64,000 bases of DNA from Tetrapyrgos nigripes (GCA_013368315.1 JAACJM010000276.1:42005-106004), one strand, 5' to 3'; positions 20,427 to 32,589 are shown, numbered from the stretch's first letter. Program-made: numbers and translations. The notes: generated from the letters alone by a model not told the origin.

Positions 20427-23400
20427 CTACATATCACTTAGAGTACCTAGAATATCATCAAACCCCACCGGCATTTCGATATCCTCTGTGTCCTTGTTCT
20501 CAACCTCGATCTCTGGAAGTTTCGACACTTCTACAACATCGTTATCGTCAATAAGTCCCAGCAAACTCCACTGACCAAGGCACATTAGTGCACGAGTGGT
20601 CTCGGCAGAAAGACGGTTGCGAACATATGGCAGTAAAAAACGGCCTCGACTGAATATACGCTCAATGTCTGTAGATGTGGCTGAATGTACGAATAAGCAC
20701 AGTGAAAAGAAACAATGAGACATAATTTTGCGCACCAGGAATGGTCAGATAATCAAGGGCCATGCGATGAAGTACTGGATAAGATTTTTTTCTCCCATGC
20801 CACCATTCCACTACATCCTTTACTTTTTTGACATCCGACTTGAGATAACAATCAAGCTCATCACTGAGATCGTCAGGTCTGGGAGCCTTGAGGGCAGGTA
20901 AATCATCGAATTGATTTTGTTTCTGGAAAGAAGTGATGGTTAAAAAGATATCCGGAACAAGAAAATTGAGCGACGTACACTGGGCTTTACTGGTGTTTTG
21001 GGTTCATCTACATCCATTGCATCATTCTCCACTGTCATCTTGGACTTGTAGTCCCTCTCATACACGTCGTGCACAATCTCCAGTGCCGTGTTTTTCCAGG
21101 ATTCGGGCCATTCAGCAGTCTTGAAATAGTTCAACTTGTGACGAGGATGCAATACTAACATACAACCTTTAGTACTCCCATTCAATGAAATAATTTATTA
21201 CTCACCCATAGCTACACGATAGACTTCAGAGTAGTCAAATTTTCCATAGTACTTGTTGAGAGTCTTCTTTGCCAGGGAAACAGCGGCACGGATAGCTGGG
21301 TCAAGTGTAGTGTTGAGGGCCCATTCAGTAAACTTGCAGTCTATCTTGTCCAAGGCAGGCACAACTGTGGCCAAGTTTGGTGTTGAGCAAGAAAAGAAGA
21401 GAGTATATCACGCAGAACCTGCAATCGGAAGAGAGTCAGTTTAGCTCTAGATAGCTTAGTCAGCATGACATGGCTCACCTCGAGCACGTCCTTCAGCTGC
21501 TCAGCGAGTTTCCACTCCCTCTTCGTCAATGCATACTGCTGAAGACCGTTCTCTAGGTCTTCACTCGTGATGGCCCTGTAGTATTTCTTCTTCTTGATGC
21601 AGTACTCTATCATATCACAACTTGAGTTCCAACGTGTAGTAACATCATGCGGGATAACAGTTTGTGGCTGCTTCTCTTCATGGAGTATGTGCCGCCACTC
21701 AGGTAGAAGGCCAGTTGGGGAGTTGATGATCTTGTAGGACGTCTTTCAGAACTATCAAGATACCCAGTGAGTAAATCATGCATCGTCCTTATATCCATGT
21801 CTCACCTTCACTACGACTTGCTGCACTGGAACTATCTGCTGCCGCAGTTCTTCCTTTTCCACTGGCGACATCCCTTCCATCATATCAACGACAAGGTCTG
21901 GGTCATTGTTAACCACCTCCCCTCCTTCTTCAGCCTCTTTCAGCCGTGTCTGCAAGTCTTCAAGGTCCACGCCTGCTGCCAGATCGAGTAGTGCATGCTC
22001 TACCTCATTCATGCCATCCGTCTTCTTCGTCAAACTGGTGTCAAATAGTTTCATCAAGCTTTTCCCCACCAAATTGACGATGTGATTGAAGCAGCGAGTA
22101 CAGTTGGGTTCACCAGGGAAGTCAGGCAGGATTCGGCTCAGTGCTTCGATCATCGTATCATTGTTAGAGGCATTGTCAGCTGTGATACTCAGGATCTGTA
22201 ATGCAAGTGAGTACTTGTATATTTCTTTAAGATGTTATGCTATTCTCACCTTATCCTCGATTCCGAATTCAGTGAGTATCTGAGCAAAGACCTCCGCAAG
22301 GGTTTTGCCGCTATGAGACTGTAACACATCACGGTGAGCATATAGTTTGACTTTCGGAATATCTCGTTTGCTCACCTTTGCTACCTCAACGAAGTCCAAC
22401 AGGACACTTATTGGTACCCCCTCTTTCTCAAGATGAACAGACACGGCCACATAAGCTCGGTGATTAGGTGAAGTCCATGCATCAGTGGCAAAATTGAGGT
22501 CACCGTCATATTCCTTTATTGTTTTCATTAGCTAAATGCTATCTCGAAGAATTGTAGACAAACCTTTAGCATCAGAGCAATGCATAGACGTGTCTTTGCA
22601 AAGACCGTCTTGACGTCCCAAGTGATAGTTGTTGGATGAGGTAGGTAATAACCTGGCCTACCCGTTTTCATAAGGCACTGAAAACCTCTATCCTTGACTA
22701 TAGCAAAAGGCCGGCTGCTCTCTGCAACCCAACGTACGAGTTCAGCTCTATCACCATATTAGCTACCATATCAGTGGAGATTCGAGAACGCAGTGACATA
22801 CCTTGTCTCAGCCCATGTCTGTTGCTTATGACTGTAAGTAACAGTGCCTCTTCCCTTCCTTCCACGCTGAAAAGCCGTAGTAATTGTCCCATCTCTCAGG
22901 TACTTCGACAATGATTTACGAGCATCCGGAACTGTCAACTCCTTGATTGTGGCTATAGCGTCAGGACCCCAAGCCTTGCAAGTATTAACATGGTTCTGTA
23001 GTGTCTTCGTGGCTTTCACGTCCCCAGTATCCTGAAATTGGTGGATTTTCTTTTTGCAAGAAGGTGAGGAGCACGTGAAAACTTGACACTTGCGTCCTTT
23101 GATGTACTTGACAGTAGGAATAGGCTCGAAGAAGGTGTAGACCATGGAATGCCATCCTTTCATGAGCCGTTCTGCTTTCGTGGTGAGTGAAAGACCTTAT
23201 TGATTAGTAGTAATTACTCACCAAGCTCAGCCTCATCAGTCTCTTCTTGTAAAGCCTCTTCAACGCTACTATCGCTGTCGTCATCATCCTCATCATCAAC
23301 ATCAATGACAGTTGCCTTTGGACTGGTGGATTTTTTGGGCGGACTCGGAGCTGGTTGGACCTCGTCATCACTATTCTTGTCAACGTCAACGGTGGATGCT

Positions 23401-23814
23401 TTTGACGGTGCCGGTTGTGGGAGGCCTGGCTGTACATAGTTAAGGTCATTAGAGTAATGAATAAAGTACAAGAGGAAAAACTACCTTGTCTGAATTACCG
23501 ATGGTTTTCTTGGACTTTGTCTTTGATAGAGTATCCTTGAGCTTTTTTGCTGCGGCCTGAACGACATTTTTTGGAGTAGGCTTGGCCTTCTTTGGAGCTT
23601 CCGAGCCACTGGCTTTCTGTGGCCAAGTCACAGTGAGTACGCAGCTTCTGTAGAATTAATGTAATTGACATACACCTGATGTCTTTGCCTTTTTTGTGGG
23701 AAGCGCAGACTCTATTGGATCTTCACCGTTGGCTTTTGCCGTTGAAATGGATTTGCATTTTTTCTCTTTGGTTTGGAGCTGTTCAGGAATAGGTAGCTCG
23801 GGACGAGGAGGCAT
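20427..23814 (-). CDS. hAT-family transposase (multi-exon)
   Basis: Exons run from the ATG at 23814 to the stop at 20427, with short introns of about 50-70 nt. The first exons are Lys/Pro-rich and acidic (DDEDDDDSDSS). The exon around 23163-22800 has a BED-like zinc finger (CSSPSCKKKIHQF, then HVNTC). The catalytic core includes ATDAWTSPNHRAYVAVS (22450-22500), where the first Asp lies, and ADNASNNDTMIEALSR near 22150, with the second Asp. The hydrophilic insertion follows, and the hAT dimerisation domain is at the C-terminus (SATSTDIERIFSRGRFLLPY, then RNRLSAETTRALMCLGQW, 20560-20700). It would bind the element's ends and catalyse cut-and-paste transposition with 8-bp duplications. No stop was seen in the exons read; not every junction was resolved. 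Confidence 0.88.
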
Positions 23815-24070
23815 TGAAAGATACAGGAATTTTTTTTTTGTTTCGAGATTAAAGCAATACATCTAGGTCTGGCTACGGGTCTGGTATAACTATACAGCTA
23901 TAAGTTATTCGAAAGTTATGCCAACGGCGGCCTCCACAGATGGCGGATCTATTTACCCGTTTGGCGGGTGGCGGGTTTGGAGCGGGGTGAGATAAGCCAA
24001 CCCGTACCCGTACCCGTCAACCCTGTACCCCCTAACCCGTCACTTACCCGCAACCCCGTGCTATTCCCTA

Positions 24071-24078
24071 CTCAGGAT
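24071..24078. repeat. hAT target-site duplication CTCAGGAT, right
   Basis: Directly outside the right TIR; identical to 20246-20253. Confidence 0.9.
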
Positions 24079-24782
24079 GGTTCATAGAAAGACATAGAAT
24101 TTGTATTCACAGCGAGACCACGCCCAGCATCCGAGGAGGAATAAGTCACGGACCACATTCATGGACCACATTCCAGTATAACAATATGCTTGAGACAGCT
24201 CCGCTCATCTACTATGTCCTGAATATTCAAACTCTCCAAGCCCAACTTATTGATCTGCACGAATTCCATGCAGTCAGCTTTTACTGCTATGAGTCGTGAC
24301 CTCCATGTATTACCATAAACTTGCCGTCACCTATTCACCAAAGATGCTAGATGGAGAACTTGGCCTGGACTTTTCGAAGCGCTCTATAAACAGGTATCAG
24401 ATATTAGCCTCGTTGAACTTAGTGGACATTAGGTATGTTTAGTGATTCCGTGTTTCTCGCCTCCCAAGATAATACTGCTGAAGGAAGTCAAACGAACTGA
24501 TGTACATAGGAAGAAAGAGACGCAGATTCTGATACGTGAAAAGACGTGCCATGCAAATTAATTTGCAGTGAGTCAAGGATGCTGAGACAACACATCAACC
24601 CGGTTGCAAAGGCTTTTGCAGAACTCAAGTCCACGCAAGCTTCGGCTCAAAGGCAGAGACAAGTAAAACAAAAACAGAAACAGAAGCGGAACAAAAAAGA
24701 CACCAGGGAAAGCGGGACGCATACTCCAGTCTCTATTCTTATCCCCAGGGTTTACTGTCCCTAGTAGCAACACCAGCGTCAG
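24079..24782. other. flank without a recognisable gene
   Basis: A plus-strand frame stays open for about 60 codons after the hAT duplication (24079-24300) but has no recognisable features. No RNA gene or promoter recognised. Confidence 0.4.
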
Positions 24783-25050
24783 CACTATTTCCATTTCTGT
24801 ACCTATTTCCATCATCGCCAAGACCAACGCGAATACAAGCCCATTCCTGTACTCCGAGCACTGATACGCAATATCCAATTACCCATCATCCAACACTGAA
24901 CGGTATAACCCACTAGCTTCACACATACAACCATGGGATAAGGACAGAACGAGAAAAAAGAAACAAAACATAAGTAGGAAGGAGAATAAGCAACAAGGGG
25001 GGAAAAGGAAGTAAACAAAAAGAGAAGAAAGAAAAAAGAAGAACCGAGAA
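24783..25050. repeat. dispersed repeat, copy 2 (partner 4927-5192)
   Basis: Nearly identical direct copy of 4927-5192. On the minus strand it follows the DFG-like exon of a decayed kinase and may include its C-lobe exon. Confidence 0.8.
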
Positions 25051-25890
25051 GTATAAAACCGACAAATGAACAGCAAGAGTGGAGGCAGAAGCAGAAGCTG
25101 CACCACCGTATGCGACCGTCTAGCACTCTATAGTCACCAACAGCAGTAAAGCTCACACTGGTATAAACACTTGTCCCCGCAAACGTATTTGTATAAATGA
25201 ATACCAACTCTCCACTGACACCAAAGTCACATAGTCTGATGTGCCGAATAATGGAAAACAACGAGTTGGAGGTTTCGATGTCTTTTTCGTGGTTTATTTT
25301 CTTGTGAAATGTAAGGGGGGGAGGGAAAGGGAGAGCAAGGAGGGGGGGAAGGGGGGGGAAGGGGGGGGGACAGTTAAGGGGATGGAGGGCAGAGCAATGC
25401 GCAAAGAGAGAGGAAAAGAAGAACAGTAGTTAGCGACGATGTCAACGGCAACGAGAGAGGGGGGAAAAAGACACTGAAACAGGAAATGTGAAAGTAAGGA
25501 TGAAAGAACGAAAGAAAATTAGCCGTAGTTAAGGTGCGAGACGGGAGGGAGAAATGGTAGAAGGATGCCAAACCGTGGAAAAGGCGGAAGAAACCAAAAA
25601 CCTTAGAAGTCATGCAAGGTGAGACCCACCTCAATCCACTCCATACACATACGTATATTCGGTTCTTGCAGGTATGCTCTGTAGGACACAATGATCCAGC
25701 TTCCATTGGTGACGTTATTCTTGGAGTGCAAGTATGAAGTAGAGACTATTTTACTATGAGCTATGTACCATCCGACATCTGGTTTTAAGTTTACCCCTAT
25801 TCGTTCGCGTCTTGACGCATCGCCAACATCGAAGCCGACACCAAAGACCATTGCCATCCCCAATCCAGGAATAGGCGTATGGGAGGATCG
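24783..25890 (-). pseudogene. MAP kinase kinase-like gene fragment, copy A
   Basis: Two short minus-strand exons look like parts of a MAP2K. YRAYLQEPNIRMCMEWIEVG (about 25620-25690) matches the kinase hinge region, which in MAP2Ks reads roughly YGAY-EPNI-MEFMD-G. LCDFGVSGELV (25206-25240), followed by NTFAGTSVY, matches the DFG and activation segment (family: DFGVSGEL, GTS-Y). They are about 400 bp apart, separated by pyrimidine-rich DNA, with no recognisable HRD catalytic loop between them. It is most likely a dead duplicate. The 24783-25050 repeat may hold a C-lobe exon. Kinase identity rests on short motifs. Confidence 0.55.
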
Positions 25891-26419
25891 AAGAGAAATA
25901 GATATAGACGTAAAGAAATCACAAAGCAAAGAAAAGAAAAGAAGAAAAAAGAATAGAATAAAAACAGAACTTTGTGCGGAAGACAGACAAGCATCGGGAC
26001 CGTCCGTGGGTGACAAAAACCAGCAGAAGCATTAACATCGACAATATTACTGCCGACATCAGCGCCGGCAGTATCATCACCATAGTCGACACTGGAACCA
26101 GACCCGAAGCTATGCTCAGCACTTGATAACGAAGCTCCAAAACCCAACACTAATACTCGCATCTTCAGCTCGTGAACCCAACCTCCCCTTCACCCTTCTT
26201 TTACCCTCCTTCACTACTTTGACACCCGATGCCTGACCCCCGCCCCCCCTTTCAAAAAAGAAAAGAAGAAAGAAAGAAAGAAAAGTACACCACTTAAACC
26301 CCAAACCCCACCCTTCGCAACAAAGACGAACCTCGAAAAGCAATTGAAACTCGAACTCACACCTGAAACCAGACCGACCCCACCCTTCACAAAAACCCCA
26401 AACCACGCCCCCCGAAACT

Positions 26420-28230
26420 CCAAGAGGAAGGAAAACGAAAACTCGGGTTGATACAAACACTCTTCCCCCCAAACATATTCGCAGAAACTGTTCACTAGCT
26501 TCTCCGCTGACACCAGGGTTGCATGGTGCAATGTCTTCGGAGAAGGAGAGGATGTTGGAGGGGGGCACGGCAGGCAAAGCAGCGTGCAAAGAGAGAAGAA
26601 AAAGAAAGAACAGTAGTTAGCGACGACGTCAACGGCAACGAGAGAGCGGGGGGGAAAGCCATGGAAAACAGAAACAATAAATTGAGAACCAAAGAGAATT
26701 AGCCGTAGTCATAGCCATGGCTGTGTACATAGACAGAGACGTAAAGCCAAGGAAACTAACCGTGAAGTATAACCCCATCCTACATGAAATCTGAACCCTC
26801 CGAGACACTCTGCGCAATCCCCCTCACCATGGTGATCGGGGTATGCCCTCGGAGCGGGGAGGTGGATTCATAGAGTCGAAGGAGCCTGGTTATAAATAAG
26901 CCAGTCAGCATTGAAACCGTAAAACGAAAACACGAAAACACAAGACATCAACGGTGACATCGAAGGAACAAGAGGGGAGGGAGAAATGCGAGAAAGAAGT
27001 GAAACAGCGCAAATGGCGGAAGCAAGCAAAAACCTGGAAACTGTGCGAGAAGAGACACCCACCTCGGTCCCACTCCATACATATACATATATTGGGCTCT
27101 TGCCGATATGCTCCGCAAGACTGCGCCATTAACTTTGGTTTTGGAGTGCTTCGTGCATATATGAAAAATGCGGAGTTCTCGGCGGAGTTGTTTGCAAATT
27201 TGAAGTTTTGCATTTCCGAGGACAATCCGTTTGAGAGCGGGAAGGGGAAGGAGATAACGAGGATGCAGGGAGTGATGAGGCAGAAGTTGAGAGGAAGGGT
27301 GGAGAGAGATAAGGGTACGAGGGTCAGTATTTGCATTTACGAGGAGGAAAGGACAAGCGAAGAAAGGAAGAAAGAAGGCGAGACAAAGAAACGAAACGAA
27401 AACGAAAACGAACAACGCCAAAGGGTCCTGCTGATACTGACAATGCCAGCATGACTCGGACAAGACACCAATATCCCACTCCCAAGCCTGACCCTCGACC
27501 TCAACGGCAACTGTGACCGGTCAGTCGGGCACCTCCACAGCACCAGCACAATCCTGAAAGACATTTCCAACCCCAAGCCCCCAACCTGTAGCCCCAGTGT
27601 TCCAACAATGCAATACCCACAAATACAACACGGCCCGGCCGCCTACTCCCAACTGGACAACGACCCGAGCCCAGCTTGCCACTTCCAACCTCCTCCACTC
27701 CTCAACCAGCCATAAACACTCAAAACCACTCGTCGATGAAAAAAGAATACAAGAAGATAAACACCCACCTTCTTGGCCAACGCCATGTCCATCTCTATAG
27801 GTTTCACCATCCCTTCCGTGGTTTGCATAGGTTGTTAGGATTGTTGGGGTGAGGTGGAGGGTCTACAGAGAGGTGAGAAGGGGGTGGGAGCAGAGGGAGG
27901 CAGGTATGAAGAGCGAAATAGGAAGGGGACAGGGGACAAGGGAGTGGGGCAGAGGAAGAGATGCAACATTATCATAATGTACGCGTCCTTGGAACCCAAC
28001 GCCTTGTAGTACGTTTTCGTCTTCTTGAAAGGTGGGTTGGGGACTTTTTCTGAGGAGGGATGTGGAGGGAGACGTCGAAATCGACGTGGATGTCAATACA
28101 CTGGTGACGTGGCCTTCTTCCATTCCCTCTCCCTCAGTCTCGGTCTCCGTCCCATAATCTGCATCTTCCCCATCAATACTCTCGCCTTTTTCTTCCTAAT
28201 CCTCGAAGGTAATCGTAGCCTGGGAGTCTG
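26420..28230 (-). pseudogene. MAP kinase kinase-like gene fragment, copy B
   Basis: Pieces lie in the expected order on the minus strand. Acidic N-terminal text with an in-frame TAG (28100-28236) comes first, then a lysine-containing exon ending MDMALAKK (27775-27830). After that come an alpha-C-like KQLRRELRIFH (about 27200), the hinge AYRQEPNICICMEWDRGG (27060-27115), and CNPGVSGEA (26491-26526), which matches copy A's CDFGVSGEL but with the DFG Asp replaced. Loss of that Asp would abolish catalysis. Copies A and B share stretches such as CAGTAGTTAGCGACGA (25424 and 26610), indicating segmental duplication. Purine-rich runs between exons give long spurious plus-strand frames. Confidence 0.5.
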
Positions 28231-28249
28231 AGACCACCACGCCTGCTAC

Positions 28250-28400
28250 TGCATCAGTAAAACGTACATCCGGGTTTTCGGGGTTTTGATGCGGTTTTCG
28301 ACGCTTTTACTGATCAAAGGTTTGCCGGAGCTTTTTTTACGCGTCTTTGATCGAGCTGTGCCTTTTTTTTTGAGGCTTGTACTTTGTCCCGAGCACGCAG
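28250..28400. other. probable left end of the Plavaka transposon
   Basis: Short GT-rich motifs around CAGTAAAACGTACATCCGGG, then repeated GGTTTTCG / GGTTTTGA blocks, mark a sharp change of composition before the transposon genes. The matching right end is lost, so the boundary is inferred. Confidence 0.35.
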
Positions 28401-28455
28401 GGGTTTTCGTTAGAGCTTTTCACAAACTTTAAGAGTACTTAGTAGTAAGTTACAA

Positions 28456-29362
28456 TTACACTATATCTACCGAGTCTGAAAGACGTATCAGGTCCCACCC
28501 GCCAGTTTTAATGCGGTCTTGCAGGCGTCTCAACTCACAATGAAGTCCTACAACCTCTTTGCGCAACTTTGTATGCTCTTCAACAGCACGATCCCGTTCC
28601 CGTTCAGCCGATTCAAGAGCGTAAGAAGCTGCCTGTAGGTTCAATGACAGGGCTTCGCATCGCAGGTTTGAGTCATACAACGTGTCTGCTAGCTGGTCAA
28701 TTCGTTTCTTGCATTGGGAGACGGGAGAAGGAGGATTGCCGTATCTGCGTATCAGAAAAGGACGAGGTTCTGTAACAGTGATCACTAGACAAAAATGGTA
28801 TGATAAAGGTGAGCACTCACTGCCTACTGGAATCTCGATCATGCTCGGGTCCTTCCAAAATTTTACCCTTCCCAGATCCTTGCTATACTGCTCTCGCAGT
28901 TCGTTGATCCTCGCCTCTTTATCAGTTTGATTCTCATCACGACCTAATAGATCCGTTTTGCTTGGGGACTCTGTAATGCTAGGCTACTGTCAATTGAAAA
29001 ATGTTTCGAGATTATAATTCACGTACTTTGTTGATACTATTGTTGTATTGCCCTCAACGAGATCATCACTGCCAAAAGTTGCTGAATATCAATCACAATA
29101 ATAGAACAAAATCTTGCGCAGTAGATACATTTCTTCGGTCCTGGAAAAGACATCAGGAGAATGTCGTGGCTCTGCTTTACAAGGTGTGCTATGCACAAGC
29201 ACCTCTGGGGACTGCGAGGACTCTATAACTCTTCGCAACCAGCAAAGAGTAGACAAGTTTGAGACAAGTATGTATAACGAGGGTAAAGCTTACAAGGTGT
29301 TTTGCCTCTTGGGTGTCCGAGGCTCAACGAGCTCAGCCTCTCGTTTCATGAGTAGACGGAAG
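28456..29362 (-). CDS. coiled-coil protein, probable Plavaka passenger gene
   Basis: The first exon starts at the ATG at 29362 (MKREAELVEPRTPKRQNTL, then a GTAAGC donor). Further exons include ESSQSPEVLVHSTPCKAEP (about 29200), ITESPSKTDLLGRDE (about 28960) and a last exon from about 28800 to the stop at 28456. The N-terminus is basic (nuclear-localisation-like). The C-terminal about 90 residues (KKRIDQLADTLYDSN, ESAERERDRAVEEHTKLRKE) have heptad character and should form a coiled coil. I believe similar proteins recur in Agaricomycete genomes but know no function. It sits between the inferred transposon end and the transposase, on the same strand. Confidence 0.6.
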
Positions 29363-29500
29363 GAGACACAGAACGACAAAGAAAATTTTTAATAGCCTTG
29401 ATTACTTAATCCCTACTACGTCTCGGGCACTGACTCGGGCTTTGACTCGGACTATGGGAATTTTGTTTACTACATACAGTGTACACGCAGTCGCAAACTA

Positions 29501-31905
29501 TCAAAAAGCTATCTCATGCGCATGATAATCTATGTACTTGTTAACATAAAAAGCCTCATAGGCATCCAAAGAATCACTGGCTGCAATCCCGGTAGCCGGC
29601 AAATGAGTATCGCCTGTAATGCCAATCAAATGAGCGCCCCTGTAAATACAGTCGAGGTGAATAACCTCAAGGTTAGGATTTCCCTCCCTGTCGAAGTCCG
29701 GTTGGACCATCCACAGGCCAGTCAGATCACAAGGCCCATTTCCAATAGTTGAGAACCAATGGATAAGAGCACAGGGATAGACTCGACCTTCAAAGGAGAA
29801 CCGGAAAAACATGAAGACTCGGCCTACAAGTAGGCCCGAGAAACCATCCTCTAATGTATCCCCTTCCATAAAAACACAGTCGTAACGTGCAGCACCCCCG
29901 AACCAAGATTTGACAGCTCGAAGCCGTTCACGACACATTCCACCTAGACCGGACATGTCACTGGGAGCAAAAAAGGTAGCTTGGGCCGAGTTATGGAGAT
30001 AGACCGGATGGTCATCAAGGAAGTTGGGACACTGGTCGATGGGCACGTCACATCCTCGTTGGCCAAGGGGTGCATCCGGGTAGCGTTGGTTGTACAGAAA
30101 ATGTCGTATCAAAACAGGAAGGGAAGGCTGCGAGACATACACAGCCAGATCCGTCAGGGTTCTCGGAACTCCTTTAGCTAGATGAGATTCGTTTTAGTAT
30201 AGTAGTATAAGGCTCTGCAAAACAACTCACCAGCACGCTTGGATAATTTCACGTCTCCCTGAGAAAATGGTTCATCAACTGGCCCTTCATCTTCATTATC
30301 TCCGTTGTCAGGGGGTAGTGGGGGCGGTAAAGAGTCTTGTATCCTCTTGAGGTAGCCTTTGGGTGGTTGGAGTTTGTCCCTTGATTCGAGATCGACGCGA
30401 TATGCTGCCAGCTTGTCCAAGCGTTGATTTGTGAGGAGCATCTGACCAAGAGGTTTGTTGCGGCTGGAGCGGCGCCAGGGACGTTTGACAGCCTTGATGT
30501 GTTTGGACTCCGTGATTGATGAGCAAAGCCCATTAGGAGCCCCAAACTGCTGGATAAGCGGTCGATAGTGTATCATGGAATGCTGGCGAGGTAAGGAAAA
30601 GCCGTCAGGACGTATACCGCTGGTCCTGAAGATTTCCCGATTGCGATGGAAGCGAGAAACAGCGTCATCAATAGCATTGAGAGCGTCTTCATCAATGACG
30701 CTGCGCCTAACGAGGTAGCAGAACTCCATGAAGTCAGCTACAGCCCTGACCATCTGTGGTGGGACATGGCCGACAATTGCTGGAAGGAAAATCTTATGTG
30801 ATACAATGAGATGAGACTCGCTAAAAGAAAGACTATTACTCACCTTCATCAGCCCTTTTGAATCATCTCCGGTCCATTGCTTAAACCCACGGCCCTCGTG
30901 AAACTGACGAAGACCTGCGTAAGGTGATGTGATTGAGATTCTAGAAGAAAATATCATCAAGACATCGAGCCTATAGTGGAGCTCATAAACGGACCTTCTG
31001 TCAATATCGGCCTTACGCTGGCTTGCCTCTTGCTTTGAGTATGTTGCATCAATGTACTCAAAGACCCAATCTACAAGATGGTCCTTGAAGGTGCCCTTGA
31101 TTATTTGATGAAGGAGGTCGGGTGATAACAACTCATGTATGTCTGCCCGAGGGAAAGAACGAGTGAAAGGCTATGGGAGGACTTCATCAATTTGTAAGGG
31201 GTAATAATAGCAGATGAGAATGCACCTGAAGGTCGGCGACAATTCCATAATCATCCCACAACTCCTTTAGAGAGCATCCCTCACCAGCAAACAATGAGTC
31301 TGTATGCTCATGACTTCTCCTTCCGGGCACCGAGTCAAGATCATCTGGCGGAGCAGTACATCTTTATCATTTATCATCAGTATTTATACGGATAATAGAG
31401 AAAGATGTTGTACCTTGGACACCAACCCTGTACTATACAGGCTAGCAGCGCTTGCTCTGGATAGTCAGCGATATAAGGACCCAGACCGTAGATAACACGT
31501 CGGTAGTGGCCGTCTGCGCATTTTGTGACTTTCGGAGATGTCATGTAGGGTTTTAGACTAGAAAGAACATGCTCGAGGGATGTGTGGAATAGCTGTCGGC
31601 GAAATTTCCGAAAATCAGCACCACCGGCATGGTCTTGTGAAGCTAGAAGTGACAATGCGTAAGGAAACTTGAATAATGTATAATAATGAACTACTCACTT
31701 TTAGGGATTGCAAGAAAACCGAGCAGGGCTACGGCATTTCGATGTGCGCGTCTGACTGAGGAATGGACATTTCCAAGGGAAATATACAGTGGGTAGTAGT
31801 CGCTTTGCCCAGTCGCAACTGATACAGTCGTTTTGTCACTGCCGAGGATTACTGGACAGAACATGGCACCGTGAGTACTTTCATCTTCCGCGATCTCGTC
31901 CTATG
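29501..31905 (-). pseudogene. Plavaka-type transposase, N-terminus removed by copia insertion
   Basis: Minus-strand exons read as the C-terminal two thirds of a Plavaka (CACTA-related) transposase. The order is GAMFCPVILGSDKTTVSVAT and LGNVHSSVRRAHRNAVALLG (31880-31705), KFRRQLFHTSLEHVLSSLKP with YRRVIYGLGPYIADYPEQ (31620-31440), LKELWDDYGIVADL (about 31230), and LSPDLLHQIIKGTFKDHLVDW (about 31120). FSLPRQHSMIHYRPLIQQFG and SSITESKHIKAVKRPWRRS (30590-30470) follow. The last exon ends AFYVNKYIDYHAHEIAF at 29501. The frame runs straight into the copia LTR at 31905/31906 and the N-terminal part is not found on the other side, so the gene is dead. Confidence 0.87.
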
Positions 31906-32273
31906 TGTTGAATTGGCGCATTCAGTTGCAGCCATCAACGTATTCTATGTAGAACAATAGTAGTAGTTATATATAGAACAATAAGCTTATATAGACAATA
32001 AAGTGTAGTACGACAATAGTGTACGAAACCAGCATTGTTCTATCCAGTACAATAGAATCTTATTGTTACTCTAGTATTAGTTTACATGTATTTGTACCTC
32101 CTAAAAGGTATATAAGGACTGGTAGATAGTCCTACAAATAACAAGTTTTACACTTAACCCACATCACTCTACAAGCCTCTAACTAGCCTTACAAGCTAAC
32201 TCTTATCCCCAGGTAAGTAGCGTAGTTGCCACTGCGTTTAGTAGTGTACGAGCCGTACCATGCCTGTTTAACA
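31906..32273 (+). repeat. 5' LTR of copia element 1
   Basis: 368 bp, with a TATATAAGG box at about 32109-32117. Partner at 38387-38754. Confidence 0.94.
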
Positions 32274-32285
32274 GGTTATGGGCCC
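32274..32285 (+). other. primer-binding site, anticodon arm of initiator Met tRNA
   Basis: GGTTATGGGCCC directly follows the 5' LTR and is the exact complement of GGGCCCATAACC, the anticodon stem-loop of eukaryotic initiator tRNA-Met. This is the half-tRNA priming known from Drosophila copia. Confidence 0.8.
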
Positions 32286-32589
32286 CGAAGGCCCTTGGGA
32301 GCGCCTTCAATGGCTGCAAACCATAGACTTCGCATACTACCTGGATGGCGCCTTCATGGCTGCCTGTGGCGCCCTTGTGGCAGCCTGCGTCGCCTTATAT
32401 GGCTTGACGATATGTCCAACAGCGCAGGACTTATGTCCAGCTGCAGTTGTTGACAATCTAGGGGAGTAGTCACTGTCATGGCGCGTTCATCGCTGCCTCT
32501 TTTCACTTTCACATGGCGCATTTAATGCTGCCTTCTTATTCTGCATATGGATAAATGCTGACAGTTGACTTCCCCAGATATTATCAAAG

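Larger units (their letters stand above)
20254..24070 (-). mobile_element. complete hAT transposon with TIRs and 8-bp target duplication
   Basis: The 3,817-bp element begins TAGGGAGCAGTACGGG and, read from its other end, TAGGGAATAGCACGGG: imperfect terminal inverted repeats starting with the hAT signature TAGGG. It is flanked by the 8-bp direct repeat CTCAGGAT (20246-20253 and 24071-24078), the hAT target-duplication length. Both ends carry clusters of the subterminal motif ACCCGT/ACGGGT, typical of transposase-binding sites. It encodes one multi-exon transposase on the minus strand. TIRs, target duplication and a largely open gene suggest a recently active, possibly autonomous element. Confidence 0.93.

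Noticed and set aside
23200..23471. Plus-strand Ser-rich frame
   Set aside because: It is antisense to an acidic exon of the hAT transposase.
26954..27516. Long plus-strand Glu/Lys/Arg-rich frames
   Set aside because: Low-complexity purine-rich DNA; the minus strand carries kinase-like exons in this region.
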